DNA of 64,000 nucleotides from Paracoccaceae bacterium (GTDB lineage Bacteria; Pseudomonadota; Alphaproteobacteria; Rhodobacterales; Rhodobacteraceae). The first letter of the stretch is position 1, and the number at the start of each line of letters is the position of its first letter. The stretch is from the NCBI GenBank assembly GCA_021741245.1, contig JAIOYF010000003.1, positions 310,001 to 374,000 of the forward strand. The letters run 5' to 3'. Positions 50,754-59,233 of this stretch are shown here, in pieces. The position numbers were made by a program, and so were the translations under genes. Below the pieces are notes generated by a model. The model searched no databases. It saw nothing but the letters and a program-made list of their open reading frames with translations, and was not told where the DNA came from.

Positions 50754-51167
50754 ATGAAGAAAGCCGCCTGTCTGACACTTTGTCTTGTCGCCCCATCCGC
50801 CAGCCCTGCCCAAGAGAGCGTCGCCTTTGTCACCCCGTCGGGCAATATCCAATGCGTGATGTCCGCGGGCGAGTATCGGTCCGTCACCTGTGAATTGCGC
50901 AGCCTTACGCCGAGCTACACTGATCGCCCGGCGGATTGCGATCTGGATTATGGCGCGTCGTTCCGGATCGGGGAAGAGGCCCTGTCGGGTGAGGTTCTGT
51001 GCGCGGGCGATACCATCTTTGGCGCGCCCAATTCTCAAATCCTTCCCTATGGCTATAGCCTGACTCATGTAGGGGTAACTTGCCAATCCGAGATGACGGG
51101 ATTGACCTGCAAGAACGCAGGCGGCCACGGGTTCTTTGTGTCCAAAGCGCGCCAGCAGCTCTTCTAG
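50754..51167 (+). CDS. Secreted DUF6636-type protein
   Basis: 137 residues, signal peptide ending SPAQE (about residue 20). The mature part has the DUF6636 pattern: VAFVTPSGNIQCVM at the start and VTCQSEMTGLTCKNAGGHGFFVS at about 108-130 in pieces, with six cysteines that probably form three disulfides. Function of the family is unknown. It stands alone, with a structured leader. Confidence 0.85.
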   Translation: MKKAACLTLCLVAPSASPAQESVAFVTPSGNIQCVMSAGEYRSVTCELRSLTPSYTDRPADCDLDYGASFRIGEEALSGEVLCAGDTIFGAPNSQILPYGYSLTHVGVTCQSEMTGLTCKNAGGHGFFVSKARQQLF

Positions 51168-51184
51168 CATTTGATCAAACGCTC

Positions 51185-51222
51185 TTGACATCTTGGGGTG
51201 GGCAGGTTGAGTCAGTTCAACC
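51185..51222 (+). promoter_or_regulatory. TTGACA box and dyad upstream of agmatinase
   Basis: TTGACA (51,185-51,190) is a perfect -35 element, but no good -10 follows. A dyad GGTTGA-N6-TCAACC (51,205-51,222) lies where a -10 would be expected, so activator- or repressor-dependent transcription is possible. Confidence 0.35.
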
Positions 51223-51273
51223 GGATCCGTCGTGTCTCCGAAGGCCAGAATGACGCGCCCCTGACTGACCGAG

Positions 51274-52245
51274 ATGCCCATGGCCCTAGAAGACGCCAAG
51301 ACCCAGATCGATACGGCCTTTACCCGCAAAGGATTGCGCGGCCTTGCCTTTGAAAACGCCTTTGCGGGGGCAACCAGTTTCTTGCGCCGGACCTATACCA
51401 AGGATCTGACCGGGGTTGATCTGGCCATCACCGGCGTGCCCTTTGATCAGGCGGTCACGCACCGCACCGGCACCCGCTTTGGCCCCCGCGCGATCCGTGA
51501 GGCAAGCGCGCTGCAACCCTTTGATCCGCCTTATGGTTGGCCCACCAACCCGCTGGAGGAGATGGCCATCGTCGATTATGGCGATCTGGCCTTTGACTAT
51601 GCGCACATCCCCAGCTTTCCGGGCCTCCTGACCGACCATATCCGCACCATTCTGGCCGCCGGGCCGGGCACGATCACGCTGGGCGGCGATCATTTCATTA
51701 CCCTGCCCATTCTGCGCGCCTATGCCGAAAAGTTCGGGCCGATGTCGGTCATCCATTTCGATGCCCATTCCGACCTGTGGGCCGATGATGATATGGACCG
51801 CATCGACCATGGCACGTTTTTCTACAAGGCGGTCAAGACCGGGCTGATTGATCCCAAAACATCCGTGCAGATCGGCATCCGCACCCAATGCGACGACTAC
51901 CTTGGCGTCGAATACATCGATGCCCGCACCGTGCATGAAAAAGGCGTGGCCTATGCGGTGGCCCGTGCCAAAGAGATCGTGGGCCAGAACCCCACCTATG
52001 TGACCTTTGACATTGATTGCCTTGACCCCTCGGCGGCACCCGGCACCGGCACCCCGGTCTGGGGCGGATTGCACACATGGCAGGCGGCCGCTGCCCTGCG
52101 CGATCTGGCGGGGATCAACATGGTCGGCGGCGATGTTGTTGAAGTCTCGCCCCCCTATGATACAACCGGGGCCACGGCGATTGCGGGTGCCCATGTCGCG
52201 CATGAGTTGATTTGCCTTTATCATTGGGCAAGGGTCAAACGATGA
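51274..52245 (+). CDS. speB: Agmatinase
   Basis: 323 residues of the arginase/agmatinase fold. Manganese-binding motifs are complete: GGDHFITLPIL (about 138), HFDAHSDLWADD (about 162-173), and TFDIDCLDPSAAPGTGTP (about 245-262). It hydrolyses agmatine to putrescine and urea; relatives act on guanidinobutyrate or guanidinopropionate, so the substrate is not certain. ATGs at 51,274 and 51,280 are both possible starts; the second matches family starts better (MALEDAKTQ). Overlaps the next gene by ATGA. Confidence 0.93.
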   Translation: MPMALEDAKTQIDTAFTRKGLRGLAFENAFAGATSFLRRTYTKDLTGVDLAITGVPFDQAVTHRTGTRFGPRAIREASALQPFDPPYGWPTNPLEEMAIVDYGDLAFDYAHIPSFPGLLTDHIRTILAAGPGTITLGGDHFITLPILRAYAEKFGPMSVIHFDAHSDLWADDDMDRIDHGTFFYKAVKTGLIDPKTSVQIGIRTQCDDYLGVEYIDARTVHEKGVAYAVARAKEIVGQNPTYVTFDIDCLDPSAAPGTGTPVWGGLHTWQAAAALRDLAGINMVGGDVVEVSPPYDTTGATAIAGAHVAHELICLYHWARVKR

Positions 52246-52700
52246 CACGGAGTATGCGCACCATGCTTTTCGGGCTTGGCGTCTTGGGGATCGCGGTCTT
52301 GGGGGCAATGGCCTATGTCCGCCTTGCGCCCACGAACACTGCCCAATGGCACAGCGCGCCCGCGCCGTCTTTGTGGGACCAATCCAGCCCTTGGGATCAG
52401 GTTGTCCCGCTGACGGGGGCCGCCAGCTTGCGGCTGTCCGATCAAAAGGGCGCTCCGACCGCGCTTTTGGCAAAGATCGACGCTATTGCCATGGCAACGC
52501 CACGAACCACGCGCTTGGCCGGTTCGGTCGGTGACGGGATGATCACATGGCAAACGCGCTCTGCGCTTTGGGGGTTCCCCGATTTCACAACCGCCGAGGT
52601 GCGCCCCGATGGCCTGTATCTCTATGCCCGCCTGCGGTTTGGCACAGAGGACTTGGGTGTGAATGCCAAGCGCCTGACCGCATGGCTGGCCGCGCTCTGA
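52242..52700 (+). CDS. DUF1499-family protein
   Basis: 152 residues from ATG 52,242 (ATGA overlap with speB). One N-terminal hydrophobic helix (about 8-28) anchors or exports the protein; the remainder matches DUF1499 (ITWQTRSALWGFPDFTTAEV, LYLYARLRFGTEDLGVNAKRL in pieces). The family is common in Alphaproteobacteria and has no known function. Confidence 0.88.
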   Translation: MTRSMRTMLFGLGVLGIAVLGAMAYVRLAPTNTAQWHSAPAPSLWDQSSPWDQVVPLTGAASLRLSDQKGAPTALLAKIDAIAMATPRTTRLAGSVGDGMITWQTRSALWGFPDFTTAEVRPDGLYLYARLRFGTEDLGVNAKRLTAWLAAL

Positions 52701-52708
52701 CATCATCT

Positions 52709-52751
52709 GTTCAAAAATATCCTCGGGGGTCCGGGGGCAGACAGCCCCCGG
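52709..52751. repeat. Dispersed palindromic repeat, copy 1
   Basis: TGTTCAAAAATATCCTCGGG followed by a stem CCGGGGGC (52,731-52,738), loop AGACA, GCCCCCGG (52,744-52,751). The same layout, TGTTCA + AAATATCC + GGGG + hairpin, recurs at 56,823. It lies between the DUF1499 gene and prfA and may also stop transcription. Confidence 0.7.
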
Positions 52752-52799
52752 CGTCTCCGCCCCCTTGACCAAACCCTGCATTCCAGCCACACCGCCGCC

Positions 52800-53855
52800 A
52801 TGGTCCCATTAGACAAACTCGCCCAGATCACTGAACGCTTCGAGTATCTCGAGGCGAAGTTGAACGCAGGCGCCCCCCCGTCCGAGATTGCCAAGATCAG
52901 CCGCGAGTATTCCGATCTCAAACCCGTGGTCGAACAGATCCAGTCCTATCGCACCGCCCTTGATGATCTGGCCGAGGCCGAGGGTTGGTTGACCGACCCC
53001 GAGATGCGCAGCCTTGCCGAAGAAGAACTGCCGCAACTCAAATCCCGCATCCCGGAAATGGAACAGGCCCTGCGCGTGGCGCTCTTGCCCAAGGACGCCG
53101 CCGATGCGCGTCCTGCCATCCTTGAAATCCGTCCCGGCACCGGCGGGGATGAGGCAAGCCTCTTCGCGGCTGACCTGTTGCGCATGTATCAGCGCTATGC
53201 CGAGCGTATGGGCTGGCGGTTCGAGATTCTGGAGGAACAATTCTCTGATCTGGGTGGCATCAAAGAGGTCACCGTTCATGTGCAGGGTGAAGGGGTCTTT
53301 GCCCGGCTGAAATACGAATCCGGTGTGCACCGCGTCCAGCGCGTCCCCGAGACGGAGGCGCAGGGCCGCATCCATACCTCGGCCGCCACGGTGGCGGTGC
53401 TGCCCGAGGCCGAGGATGTCGATATCGACATTCCCACCACAGACATCCGCATTGATACCATGCGTTCCTCTGGGGCGGGCGGGCAGCACGTCAACACCAC
53501 CGACTCCGCCGTGCGGATCACCCATTTGCCGACCGGAATGATCGTGACCAGCTCGGAAAAATCGCAGCACCGCAACCGCGAGATTGCGATGCAGGTTCTG
53601 CGCGCGCGCCTGTTTGAATTGGAGCGGGAGCGTATCGACAACGAACGCTCTGCCGACCGACGGGCGCAGGTGGGGTCGGGCGACCGCTCGGAACGTATCC
53701 GCACCTATAACTTCCCCCAAGGCCGCATGACCGACCACCGCATCAACCTGACGCTTTACAGCCTGGGTCAAATCATGGGGGGCGATCTGGGCGATATCAT
53801 CGACGCGCTGCAATCAGATGATCAGGCACGCAAGCTGGCTGAGGCCGGGGTGTGA
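52800..53855 (+). CDS. prfA: Peptide chain release factor 1
   Basis: 351 residues. The catalytic GGQ motif is in [17 protein letters not shown] (about 225-240), and the anticodon-like PxT region and RF1-type helical hairpin domain are present; the lack of an internal frameshift site and the overall sequence favour RF1 over RF2. It reads UAA and UAG and releases the finished protein. The GTGA overlap with prmC fits, since PrmC methylates the Gln of GGQ. Confidence 0.96.
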   Translation: MVPLDKLAQITERFEYLEAKLNAGAPPSEIAKISREYSDLKPVVEQIQSYRTALDDLAEAEGWLTDPEMRSLAEEELPQLKSRIPEMEQALRVALLPKDAADARPAILEIRPGTGGDEASLFAADLLRMYQRYAERMGWRFEILEEQFSDLGGIKEVTVHVQGEGVFARLKYESGVHRVQRVPETEAQGRIHTSAATVAVLPEAEDVDIDIPTTDIRIDTMRSSGAGGQHVNTTDSAVRITHLPTGMIVTSSEKSQHRNREIAMQVLRARLFELERERIDNERSADRRAQVGSGDRSERIRTYNFPQGRMTDHRINLTLYSLGQIMGGDLGDIIDALQSDDQARKLAEAGV

Positions 53856-54685
53856 CCACGCTGGCCGATCTGCTGCGCGCAGCGACTGCGCAGTTGCGCG
53901 GGGCCGGGGTGGCGGATGGGATGCGCGATGCCCGGATCTTGCTGGCCCATGCCTCTGGCATCGCCCCGGATCGCCTGACCTTGCATTTGCACGATCTGGT
54001 CCCTGCGCACGCGCTGCCGGTGTTTCAGGACTTTATCCAACGACGCGCCCTTCGAGAACCGGTTTGGCGCATCCTTGGCCAGCGGTCCTTTTATGGCCGC
54101 AGCTTTCAGATCACGCCCGATGTCCTTGATCCGCGTCCCGAAACGGAAATCTTGATCGAGGCCGCCTTGGCGCAGCCGTTTTCCAACGTGCTTGATCTGG
54201 GCACCGGATCTGGCTGCATCGTGCTGACACTGCTTGCCGAACGCGCCGACACACGGGGTTTGGGCACGGATCTGTCGCGCGCGGCTTTGGAGGTGGCGCA
54301 AGCCAATGCCGTGTCCTTGGGCCTGAGCGACCGCGCTCAGCTTAGTCAATCGAATTGGTTTGGGCATGTTGAGGGCAAGTTTGACCTCATCGTCTCAAAC
54401 CCGCCCTATATCGCCGCAGATGAAATGCCCGATCTTTCGCCCGAGGTTCTGAATTGGGACCCACATATGGCGCTGTCACCGGGGGCGGACGGGCTTGCGC
54501 CCTATCGCGTCATCGCCGCCGGGGCCCTCGCACATCTGTCGCCCAAGGGGCGGCTGATTGTTGAAATCGGCCCGACGCAGGCGCAATCTGTGGGCCAGAT
54601 GTTCGATCAGTCCGGGCTTTTGGAGGTGACCATCGGTCAAGATTTTGACGGGCGGGATCGCATCGTTTCGGCGCGCGCGCCCTAA
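53852..54685 (+). CDS. prmC: Peptide chain release factor N5-glutamine methyltransferase
   Basis: 277 residues with a GTG start overlapping the prfA stop. S-adenosylmethionine motif [13 protein letters not shown] (about 111-123), catalytic NPPY motif in [14 protein letters not shown] (about 178), and [10 protein letters not shown]. It methylates the GGQ glutamine of RF1 and RF2. Classic operon with prfA. Confidence 0.95.
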   Translation: MTTLADLLRAATAQLRGAGVADGMRDARILLAHASGIAPDRLTLHLHDLVPAHALPVFQDFIQRRALREPVWRILGQRSFYGRSFQITPDVLDPRPETEILIEAALAQPFSNVLDLGTGSGCIVLTLLAERADTRGLGTDLSRAALEVAQANAVSLGLSDRAQLSQSNWFGHVEGKFDLIVSNPPYIAADEMPDLSPEVLNWDPHMALSPGADGLAPYRVIAAGALAHLSPKGRLIVEIGPTQAQSVGQMFDQSGLLEVTIGQDFDGRDRIVSARAP

Positions 54686-54937
54686 GGATTGCGGGAAATC
54701 GGCCACGTTTCCGCATTCAGAGCCGTGAAAAAGGAAAGAATGCCACCCAAAACGGCAGAATCGGCTTGTCAGACAGGGTTCAGCGTGTTTATTCAACAAC
54801 AGGCGCTGATGGGAAGCGGATGGATTTGCCATCCCCCGCATGCGCTGAAACCCGACTTTGCCTGACTTCTCCCAAAACAGGTGGCGCCCAATGGCGCAGC
54901 ATGGCAGGCAATCGGATCATCTGGATCAAAGGACAAG
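54686..54937 (+). other. 252-bp gap before the DUF4167 gene
   Basis: No supported gene and no clear terminator for prfA-prmC. It likely contains the promoter of the DUF4167 gene; a -35-like TTGTCA occurs at about 54,764, with no convincing -10. Confidence 0.4.
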
Positions 54938-55864
54938 ATGCGCTCTTCCAAGTCCCGCTCGCGCTCCAAGCAGAACCGCCCGCGCACCCTCGGCAATATC
55001 ATCAACCGCGTTTTCGACAGCTCCGGCCCAGAAGGCAAGGTACGTGGTACGCCGCAGCAGGTGATAGAGAAATACCAACAGCTTGCGCGTGATGCCCAAC
55101 TGTCAAATGACCGGGTTGCCGCCGAGAATTTCTCGCAGCACGCCGAGCATTACACACGTCTTCTGGGCGAAGCTCAGCGCGAAATGGTCGCCGAACAAGA
55201 GGCGCGTCAGCAGCAGTTTTCCCAGAATGCCGGGCAGAACGGCAATCAAAATGGTGGCCAGAACGGCAACCAGACTGGCGGTCAGTCCGGTGGTCAAAAC
55301 GGCAATCAGAATGGCAACCCCAACAACAACCGTGAGCGCGATAGCCGCGACCGGGATCAAAGGGACAGCCGTGACAATCGCCAATGGCGGGATGATCGCA
55401 CAGTGGATGCAGGCAGTGGTGATCAGCCCGACATTCCCGCATCGGCCGCTTTCGCTGTAGACGACGAAATCGGTCTGGTTGAAACACCCGAAGCTTTGGT
55501 TGATGCCCCGCCGCGCCGCGAAGATCGGCCGCGCCGCAACGACCGCAATGAAGGGCGTGAGGGCAACCCGCGCCATCGCAACCGTGATGATAACCGGGGC
55601 GACCGCGGGCCTCGGCCAACGGATGCGCCAGCACCTGCCGAACCTGCGCCACAGCCCGCAGCCGTGGCACAGCCTCAGCCAGCGGTCGTTGCACAGCCTC
55701 AACCGGCACCTGCACCCGAAGCCACGGCCCCCGGGACCCCTGCACCCGCTGCAGACCCGGTTGCCGAGTCCCCCAAACCCCGCCGCCCGCGCGCGCCCCG
55801 CAAGCCCAAAGAGGCTGGGGCGACCGACGCCGAGGGCGGTGATCCGCGCGAAGCTGCGGAATAA
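54938..55864 (+). CDS. DUF4167-domain protein with low-complexity tail
   Basis: 308 residues from ATG 54,938 with AAAGGA upstream. The first 85 residues are the DUF4167 domain typical of Alphaproteobacteria (RTLGNIINRVFDSSGPEGKV, NFSQHAEHYTRLL). Next come an Asn/Gln/Gly-rich section (about 100-130), an Arg/Asp-rich section (about 130-150 and 190-225) and an Ala/Pro/Gln tail with basic end. The basic and polar regions suggest RNA binding or phase separation. The function is unknown. Confidence 0.9.
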   Translation: MRSSKSRSRSKQNRPRTLGNIINRVFDSSGPEGKVRGTPQQVIEKYQQLARDAQLSNDRVAAENFSQHAEHYTRLLGEAQREMVAEQEARQQQFSQNAGQNGNQNGGQNGNQTGGQSGGQNGNQNGNPNNNRERDSRDRDQRDSRDNRQWRDDRTVDAGSGDQPDIPASAAFAVDDEIGLVETPEALVDAPPRREDRPRRNDRNEGREGNPRHRNRDDNRGDRGPRPTDAPAPAEPAPQPAAVAQPQPAVVAQPQPAPAPEATAPGTPAPAADPVAESPKPRRPRAPRKPKEAGATDAEGGDPREAAE

Positions 55865-55895
55865 TCCGGGCAATCGGCCATACCTTGCAAAACCA

Positions 55896-55925
55896 AAAAC
55901 GCCGCAGATCTTTCTGCGGCGTTTT
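55896..55925. terminator. Bidirectional intrinsic terminator
   Basis: AAAACGCCGCAG (55,896-55,907), loop ATCTTT, CTGCGGCGTTTT (55,914-55,925), a perfect 12-bp stem with A/T ends. It ends the DUF4167 gene and the convergent lpt-ksgA operon. Confidence 0.93.
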
Positions 55926-55956
55926 GCATAAAGTGCAGGCCTGAAAGGGCAAGGGA

Positions 55957-56811
55957 TCAGGCGCTGCGTTCTGCCACCGCGCGGGCGAGGGCGCAAAAAT
56001 GCTCCAACCCGATTTCCTCGGCGCGGGCCGTTGGCAAGATGCCAACCCCCTCCAACAAACTTTCAACATCGCCACCAAGCCCTTTCAGGCTGGAGCGCAG
56101 CATCTTGCGCCGCTGGTTAAAGGCCATGGCCGTCACCCGCGACAGCACGGCGGCATCGGCCGGATAGCGCGGCGCCTCCAGCCGTGTCAGATGCACGACG
56201 GCAGAGTGAACCTTGGGCGCGGGGGTAAAGGCCTCGGGCGGCAGATGCATGACGATCTTGGCATCCGCCCGCCATTGGGCCAAAAGCGCAAGCCTGCCAT
56301 AGTGATCGCCTTTTGGTTTGGCGACGATCCGTTCGGCGACCTCGCGCTGGAACATCAGGGTCAATGATGACCAGAACGGCGGCCAGACCGCAGGCGACAA
56401 CCAGCGGATCAACAACTCCGTCCCCACATTATAGGGCAGGTTTGACACGATCCGCACCGGACCGGTCAGATGGGCCGCAAGGTCCAACTCCAGCGCATCG
56501 CCCTGCAACACCTGCAACCGTCCGGGATAGGTTCGGGCAATTTCCTCCAGCGCGGGCAAACAGCGCGGGTCTTTCTCCACCACCACCACTCGGCGTGCGC
56601 CTTCTGCCAAAAGGCCACGGGTCAATCCGCCGGGGCCGGGGCCCACCTCCAGCACATCACAGGCTGAAAGGTCCCCCGCCAACCGGGCAATCTTTGCCGT
56701 CAGGTTCAGGTCCAGCAGGAAGTTCTGGCCCAGCTGCTTTTTGGCCACCAACTCATGCGTGCGGATCACATCACGCAGAGGCGGCAGGCCATCAATCGTT
56801 CCCAAAGCCAA
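55957..56811 (-). CDS. rsmA: 16S rRNA dimethyladenosine transferase
   Basis: 284 residues (KsgA). Motifs: [11 protein letters not shown] (about 24-34), [12 protein letters not shown] (SAM site), and catalytic NLPYN (about 123). It dimethylates two adjacent adenines near the 3' end of 16S rRNA during ribosome maturation. The start is a TTG at 56,811, with a second TTG two codons later better spaced from GAAAGGG; no ATG is available in frame. Last gene of the lptF operon. Confidence 0.95.
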   Translation of the reverse strand: MALGTIDGLPPLRDVIRTHELVAKKQLGQNFLLDLNLTAKIARLAGDLSACDVLEVGPGPGGLTRGLLAEGARRVVVVEKDPRCLPALEEIARTYPGRLQVLQGDALELDLAAHLTGPVRIVSNLPYNVGTELLIRWLSPAVWPPFWSSLTLMFQREVAERIVAKPKGDHYGRLALLAQWRADAKIVMHLPPEAFTPAPKVHSAVVHLTRLEAPRYPADAAVLSRVTAMAFNQRRKMLRSSLKGLGGDVESLLEGVGILPTARAEEIGLEHFCALARAVAERSA

Positions 56812-56822
56812 GCCCTTTCATC

Positions 56823-56860
56823 TGTTCATAAATATCCCGGGGTCTGGGGCAGCGCCCCAG
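56823..56860. repeat. Dispersed palindromic repeat, copy 2
   Basis: TGTTCATAAATATCCCGGGG followed by a stem CTGGGGC (56,844-56,850), loop AGC, GCCCCAG (56,854-56,860). It shares both the AT-rich leader and the GC-rich hairpin with the copy at 52,709. It lies between pdxA and ksgA on the minus-strand operon. Confidence 0.7.
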
Positions 56861-56868
56861 TCCGGACG

Positions 56869-57867
56869 TCACGCCCGGCGCGCGGCCGCCATGTTTTGCG
56901 CCATCCGACAGGCCGCCACAAGACTGTCGGGCAAGGCAATCCCGCGCCCGGCAATGTCAAAGGCTGTCCCATGATCGGGTGAGGTGCGGATGAACGGCAG
57001 GCCAAGCGTGACATTCACCCCGCCGTCGAAATCAAGCGTCTTGATCGGGATCAGCGCCTGATCGTGATAGGCGCAGACGGCTGCATCATAGCCTGCGCGC
57101 GCGCGGGCATGAAACATCGTATCCGCAGGCAGGGGGCCGCGCAAATCAAGGCCCTCGGCGCAAAGGCGCGCGATCAGCGGCGTGATCATGGTCAGGTCTT
57201 CCCAACCCATGGCACCGCCTTCGCCCGCATGGGGGTTCAGCCCGGCCACAGCGATGCGCGGGGCTGTGATCCCGAAATCCCGGCGCAGGCCCGCATGGGT
57301 GATGCGAATGGCTTGCTCCAGCACCTCGGCCGTCAGGGCCTTTGGCACATCCGCCAAAGGGATATGGATGGTCGCAGGCACCACGCGCAGCGCATCACAG
57401 GCCAGCATCATCACCACCGGCACATAGCCTGCCAGATGGGCCAGATACTCGGTATGGCCGGGAAAGGCGAAGTTCGCGCCATCCTTAAGCGCCTTTTTGT
57501 GGATCGGCGCCGTCACGACCGCCGAGGCCTGTCCGGTCTGCACAAGGTCCACCGCGCGGGCAATGACCTCGATCACCCCGGCGGCATTGCGCGGGTCAGG
57601 CGTGCCGGGGGTGGCCTCGCCCGCAAAGGCGTGGGGCAAGACGGGCAGCACATCGGCGGCCACGCCAAGGGCATCTTGCGGTGAGGCGACTTCTTGCAAA
57701 CGGGTGCCCTTGGGCAAATGCCGTGGATCGCCCAGCCACACGAAGGGGCAGGCATTTCCCAGCCGCAACCGTGCCGCAACGGCCAGTTCCGGCCCGATGC
57801 CTGCAGGTTCGCCGCAGGTCATCACCAGCGGCGGCATCCCGGTTTGCAAAGATCTGGGCATTGTCAC
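56869..57867 (-). CDS. pdxA: 4-hydroxythreonine-4-phosphate dehydrogenase
   Basis: 332 residues. Family motifs TCGEPAGIGPEL (about 17-28), FPGHTEYLAHL, NPHAGEGGAMG and AYHDQALIPIKTLDFD are complete, giving the metal-binding histidines. It makes the pyridoxine precursor 3-amino-2-oxopropyl phosphate using NAD. The start is a GTG whose last bases overlap the surA stop (GTGA). Confidence 0.96.
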   Translation of the reverse strand: MTMPRSLQTGMPPLVMTCGEPAGIGPELAVAARLRLGNACPFVWLGDPRHLPKGTRLQEVASPQDALGVAADVLPVLPHAFAGEATPGTPDPRNAAGVIEVIARAVDLVQTGQASAVVTAPIHKKALKDGANFAFPGHTEYLAHLAGYVPVVMMLACDALRVVPATIHIPLADVPKALTAEVLEQAIRITHAGLRRDFGITAPRIAVAGLNPHAGEGGAMGWEDLTMITPLIARLCAEGLDLRGPLPADTMFHARARAGYDAAVCAYHDQALIPIKTLDFDGGVNVTLGLPFIRTSPDHGTAFDIAGRGIALPDSLVAACRMAQNMAAARRA

Positions 57868-59135
57868 GGCGTCTCGATGATCGCTTCCGACCGCAACTCT
57901 TCCAGATAAAGCTCGGCCCGGTTCGTCAGTTCCTGCGATATCAGGCGATTGCGAATTCCGTCGCGGTCAATCGGACCTTCGCCTTTGGGGGCGCGGGAAC
58001 AGAGCATCAGAAAGACACGATAGCCGCCCCGCGTTAGGGCAGTTGAGGCTTCTCCCGGATCAAGCTGGGCCAGTTGCAGACCGATGTCCCCGGCAAGCTC
58101 CGGAACGGTCTTGGTTGTCACCGTCAGCCGGTCTTCGGGCAGGCCACGCGCCTCTTCATACAGATCCTTGCAGGTGTCGATGCGGTTCGACAGCGCCGCC
58201 GCCTCGGCCAAGACGCCTTCGACATTTGGCAGCAGATATTCGGCATATTCCACCTCAACCAACGGTCCTTCGGCACTTTGGTCTTCGGCCACATCCCGCA
58301 ATTGGAAGAGCACCACCGCATTGGGCAAGGTGATCGGCTCTGACACCTGACCGGGGCCAAGGGCAAGCGCAAGTTGCACGATTTGTGGTGGCAGATTGGC
58401 GGCGGGCGTCCAATCCAGTCGCCCGCCACGACCAGCAGAGGGTGAGGCCGAATAGCGGCGCGCGGCGCTGACAAAGCCGGCTTCGGAGGTGATCTCGCTC
58501 CGCAGGCGGCGGGCAAGGGTCAATGCGGCTTCGGGATCGCCTTCATAGGGAATGGCAATTTCCGACAACAACAACTGCATTTCCATGCGATTTGTGCCGT
58601 TGGCGATCACGCGATCAACCTCGGCCTCAGAGATCGACACGGTTGAACCAAATCGGCCCCGGATGATGTCGCGCCAAAGCAGGCCATTTGCCACAAAATC
58701 CCGAAAGGTTTCGGAGGCGATGCCCGATTGACCAAGGGCCTCGATCAACTGCTCGGCTGACAGATTGGCCCGCCCGGCAAATTCAGTCATGCCCGTGCTG
58801 ATCTGCTCGCTGGTCAGCCGGACGTCAAAACGCCTTGCCTCTTCAGCGGCAAGCCGGTCTTGGATCAGGCCCCTCAGGGCTTCTTTCTCTGGGTCGCCCG
58901 GCTGGCGCAACACCATCAAAAAGCGTTTGCGCTGGTCCAGTTCGAATTGGGTGATCACACTGTTGTTGATCCGCAAGACCGGCGTGAACGGCGAGGCAAC
59001 CGCCGTTGTATCGCGGGCCATGGCGACGGGTGCCATCGTCGGACCAAAAGCCAGACAACTGCCCAAGATCAATGCCCTTAGTCCAAATCCCGCACAAAGC
59101 GGTTTGCGGGGGGTATCAAATCGTTTCGTGTTCAT
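57864..59135 (-). CDS. surA: Periplasmic chaperone / peptidyl-prolyl isomerase SurA
   Basis: 423 residues from ATG 59,135 (CAGGA upstream). A signal peptide spans about 1-40 (LRALILGSCLAFG, MARDT). The N-terminal SurA domain (INNSVITQFELDQRKRFL) and one parvulin-like domain (about 195-300; ARRYSASPSAGRGGRLDW, LALGPGQVSEPI) are visible; a second, weaker one follows. It escorts outer-membrane proteins, including LptD whose gene is just upstream. The family is divergent in Alphaproteobacteria. Confidence 0.93.
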   Translation of the reverse strand: MNTKRFDTPRKPLCAGFGLRALILGSCLAFGPTMAPVAMARDTTAVASPFTPVLRINNSVITQFELDQRKRFLMVLRQPGDPEKEALRGLIQDRLAAEEARRFDVRLTSEQISTGMTEFAGRANLSAEQLIEALGQSGIASETFRDFVANGLLWRDIIRGRFGSTVSISEAEVDRVIANGTNRMEMQLLLSEIAIPYEGDPEAALTLARRLRSEITSEAGFVSAARRYSASPSAGRGGRLDWTPAANLPPQIVQLALALGPGQVSEPITLPNAVVLFQLRDVAEDQSAEGPLVEVEYAEYLLPNVEGVLAEAAALSNRIDTCKDLYEEARGLPEDRLTVTTKTVPELAGDIGLQLAQLDPGEASTALTRGGYRVFLMLCSRAPKGEGPIDRDGIRNRLISQELTNRAELYLEELRSEAIIETP

Positions 59136-59233
59136 GCGTCCTGCCGTCACTTGCCTGCCGCCTTTCCGGTCTTTTGCCGTGTGGCCCACCCACTGCACCC
59201 CGCCATGCCTGAACCCGCGCCACTGCCCATACG

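Noticed and set aside
50709-51329. Minus-strand frame (206 codons) over the DUF6636 gene
   Set aside because: The plus strand encodes a signal peptide and a recognised cysteine pattern; the minus frame has no family features.
55002-56078. Minus-strand frame (358 codons) across the DUF4167 gene and the terminator
   Set aside because: It would cross a perfect bidirectional terminator and the rsmA 3' end in another frame; composition is shadow-like.
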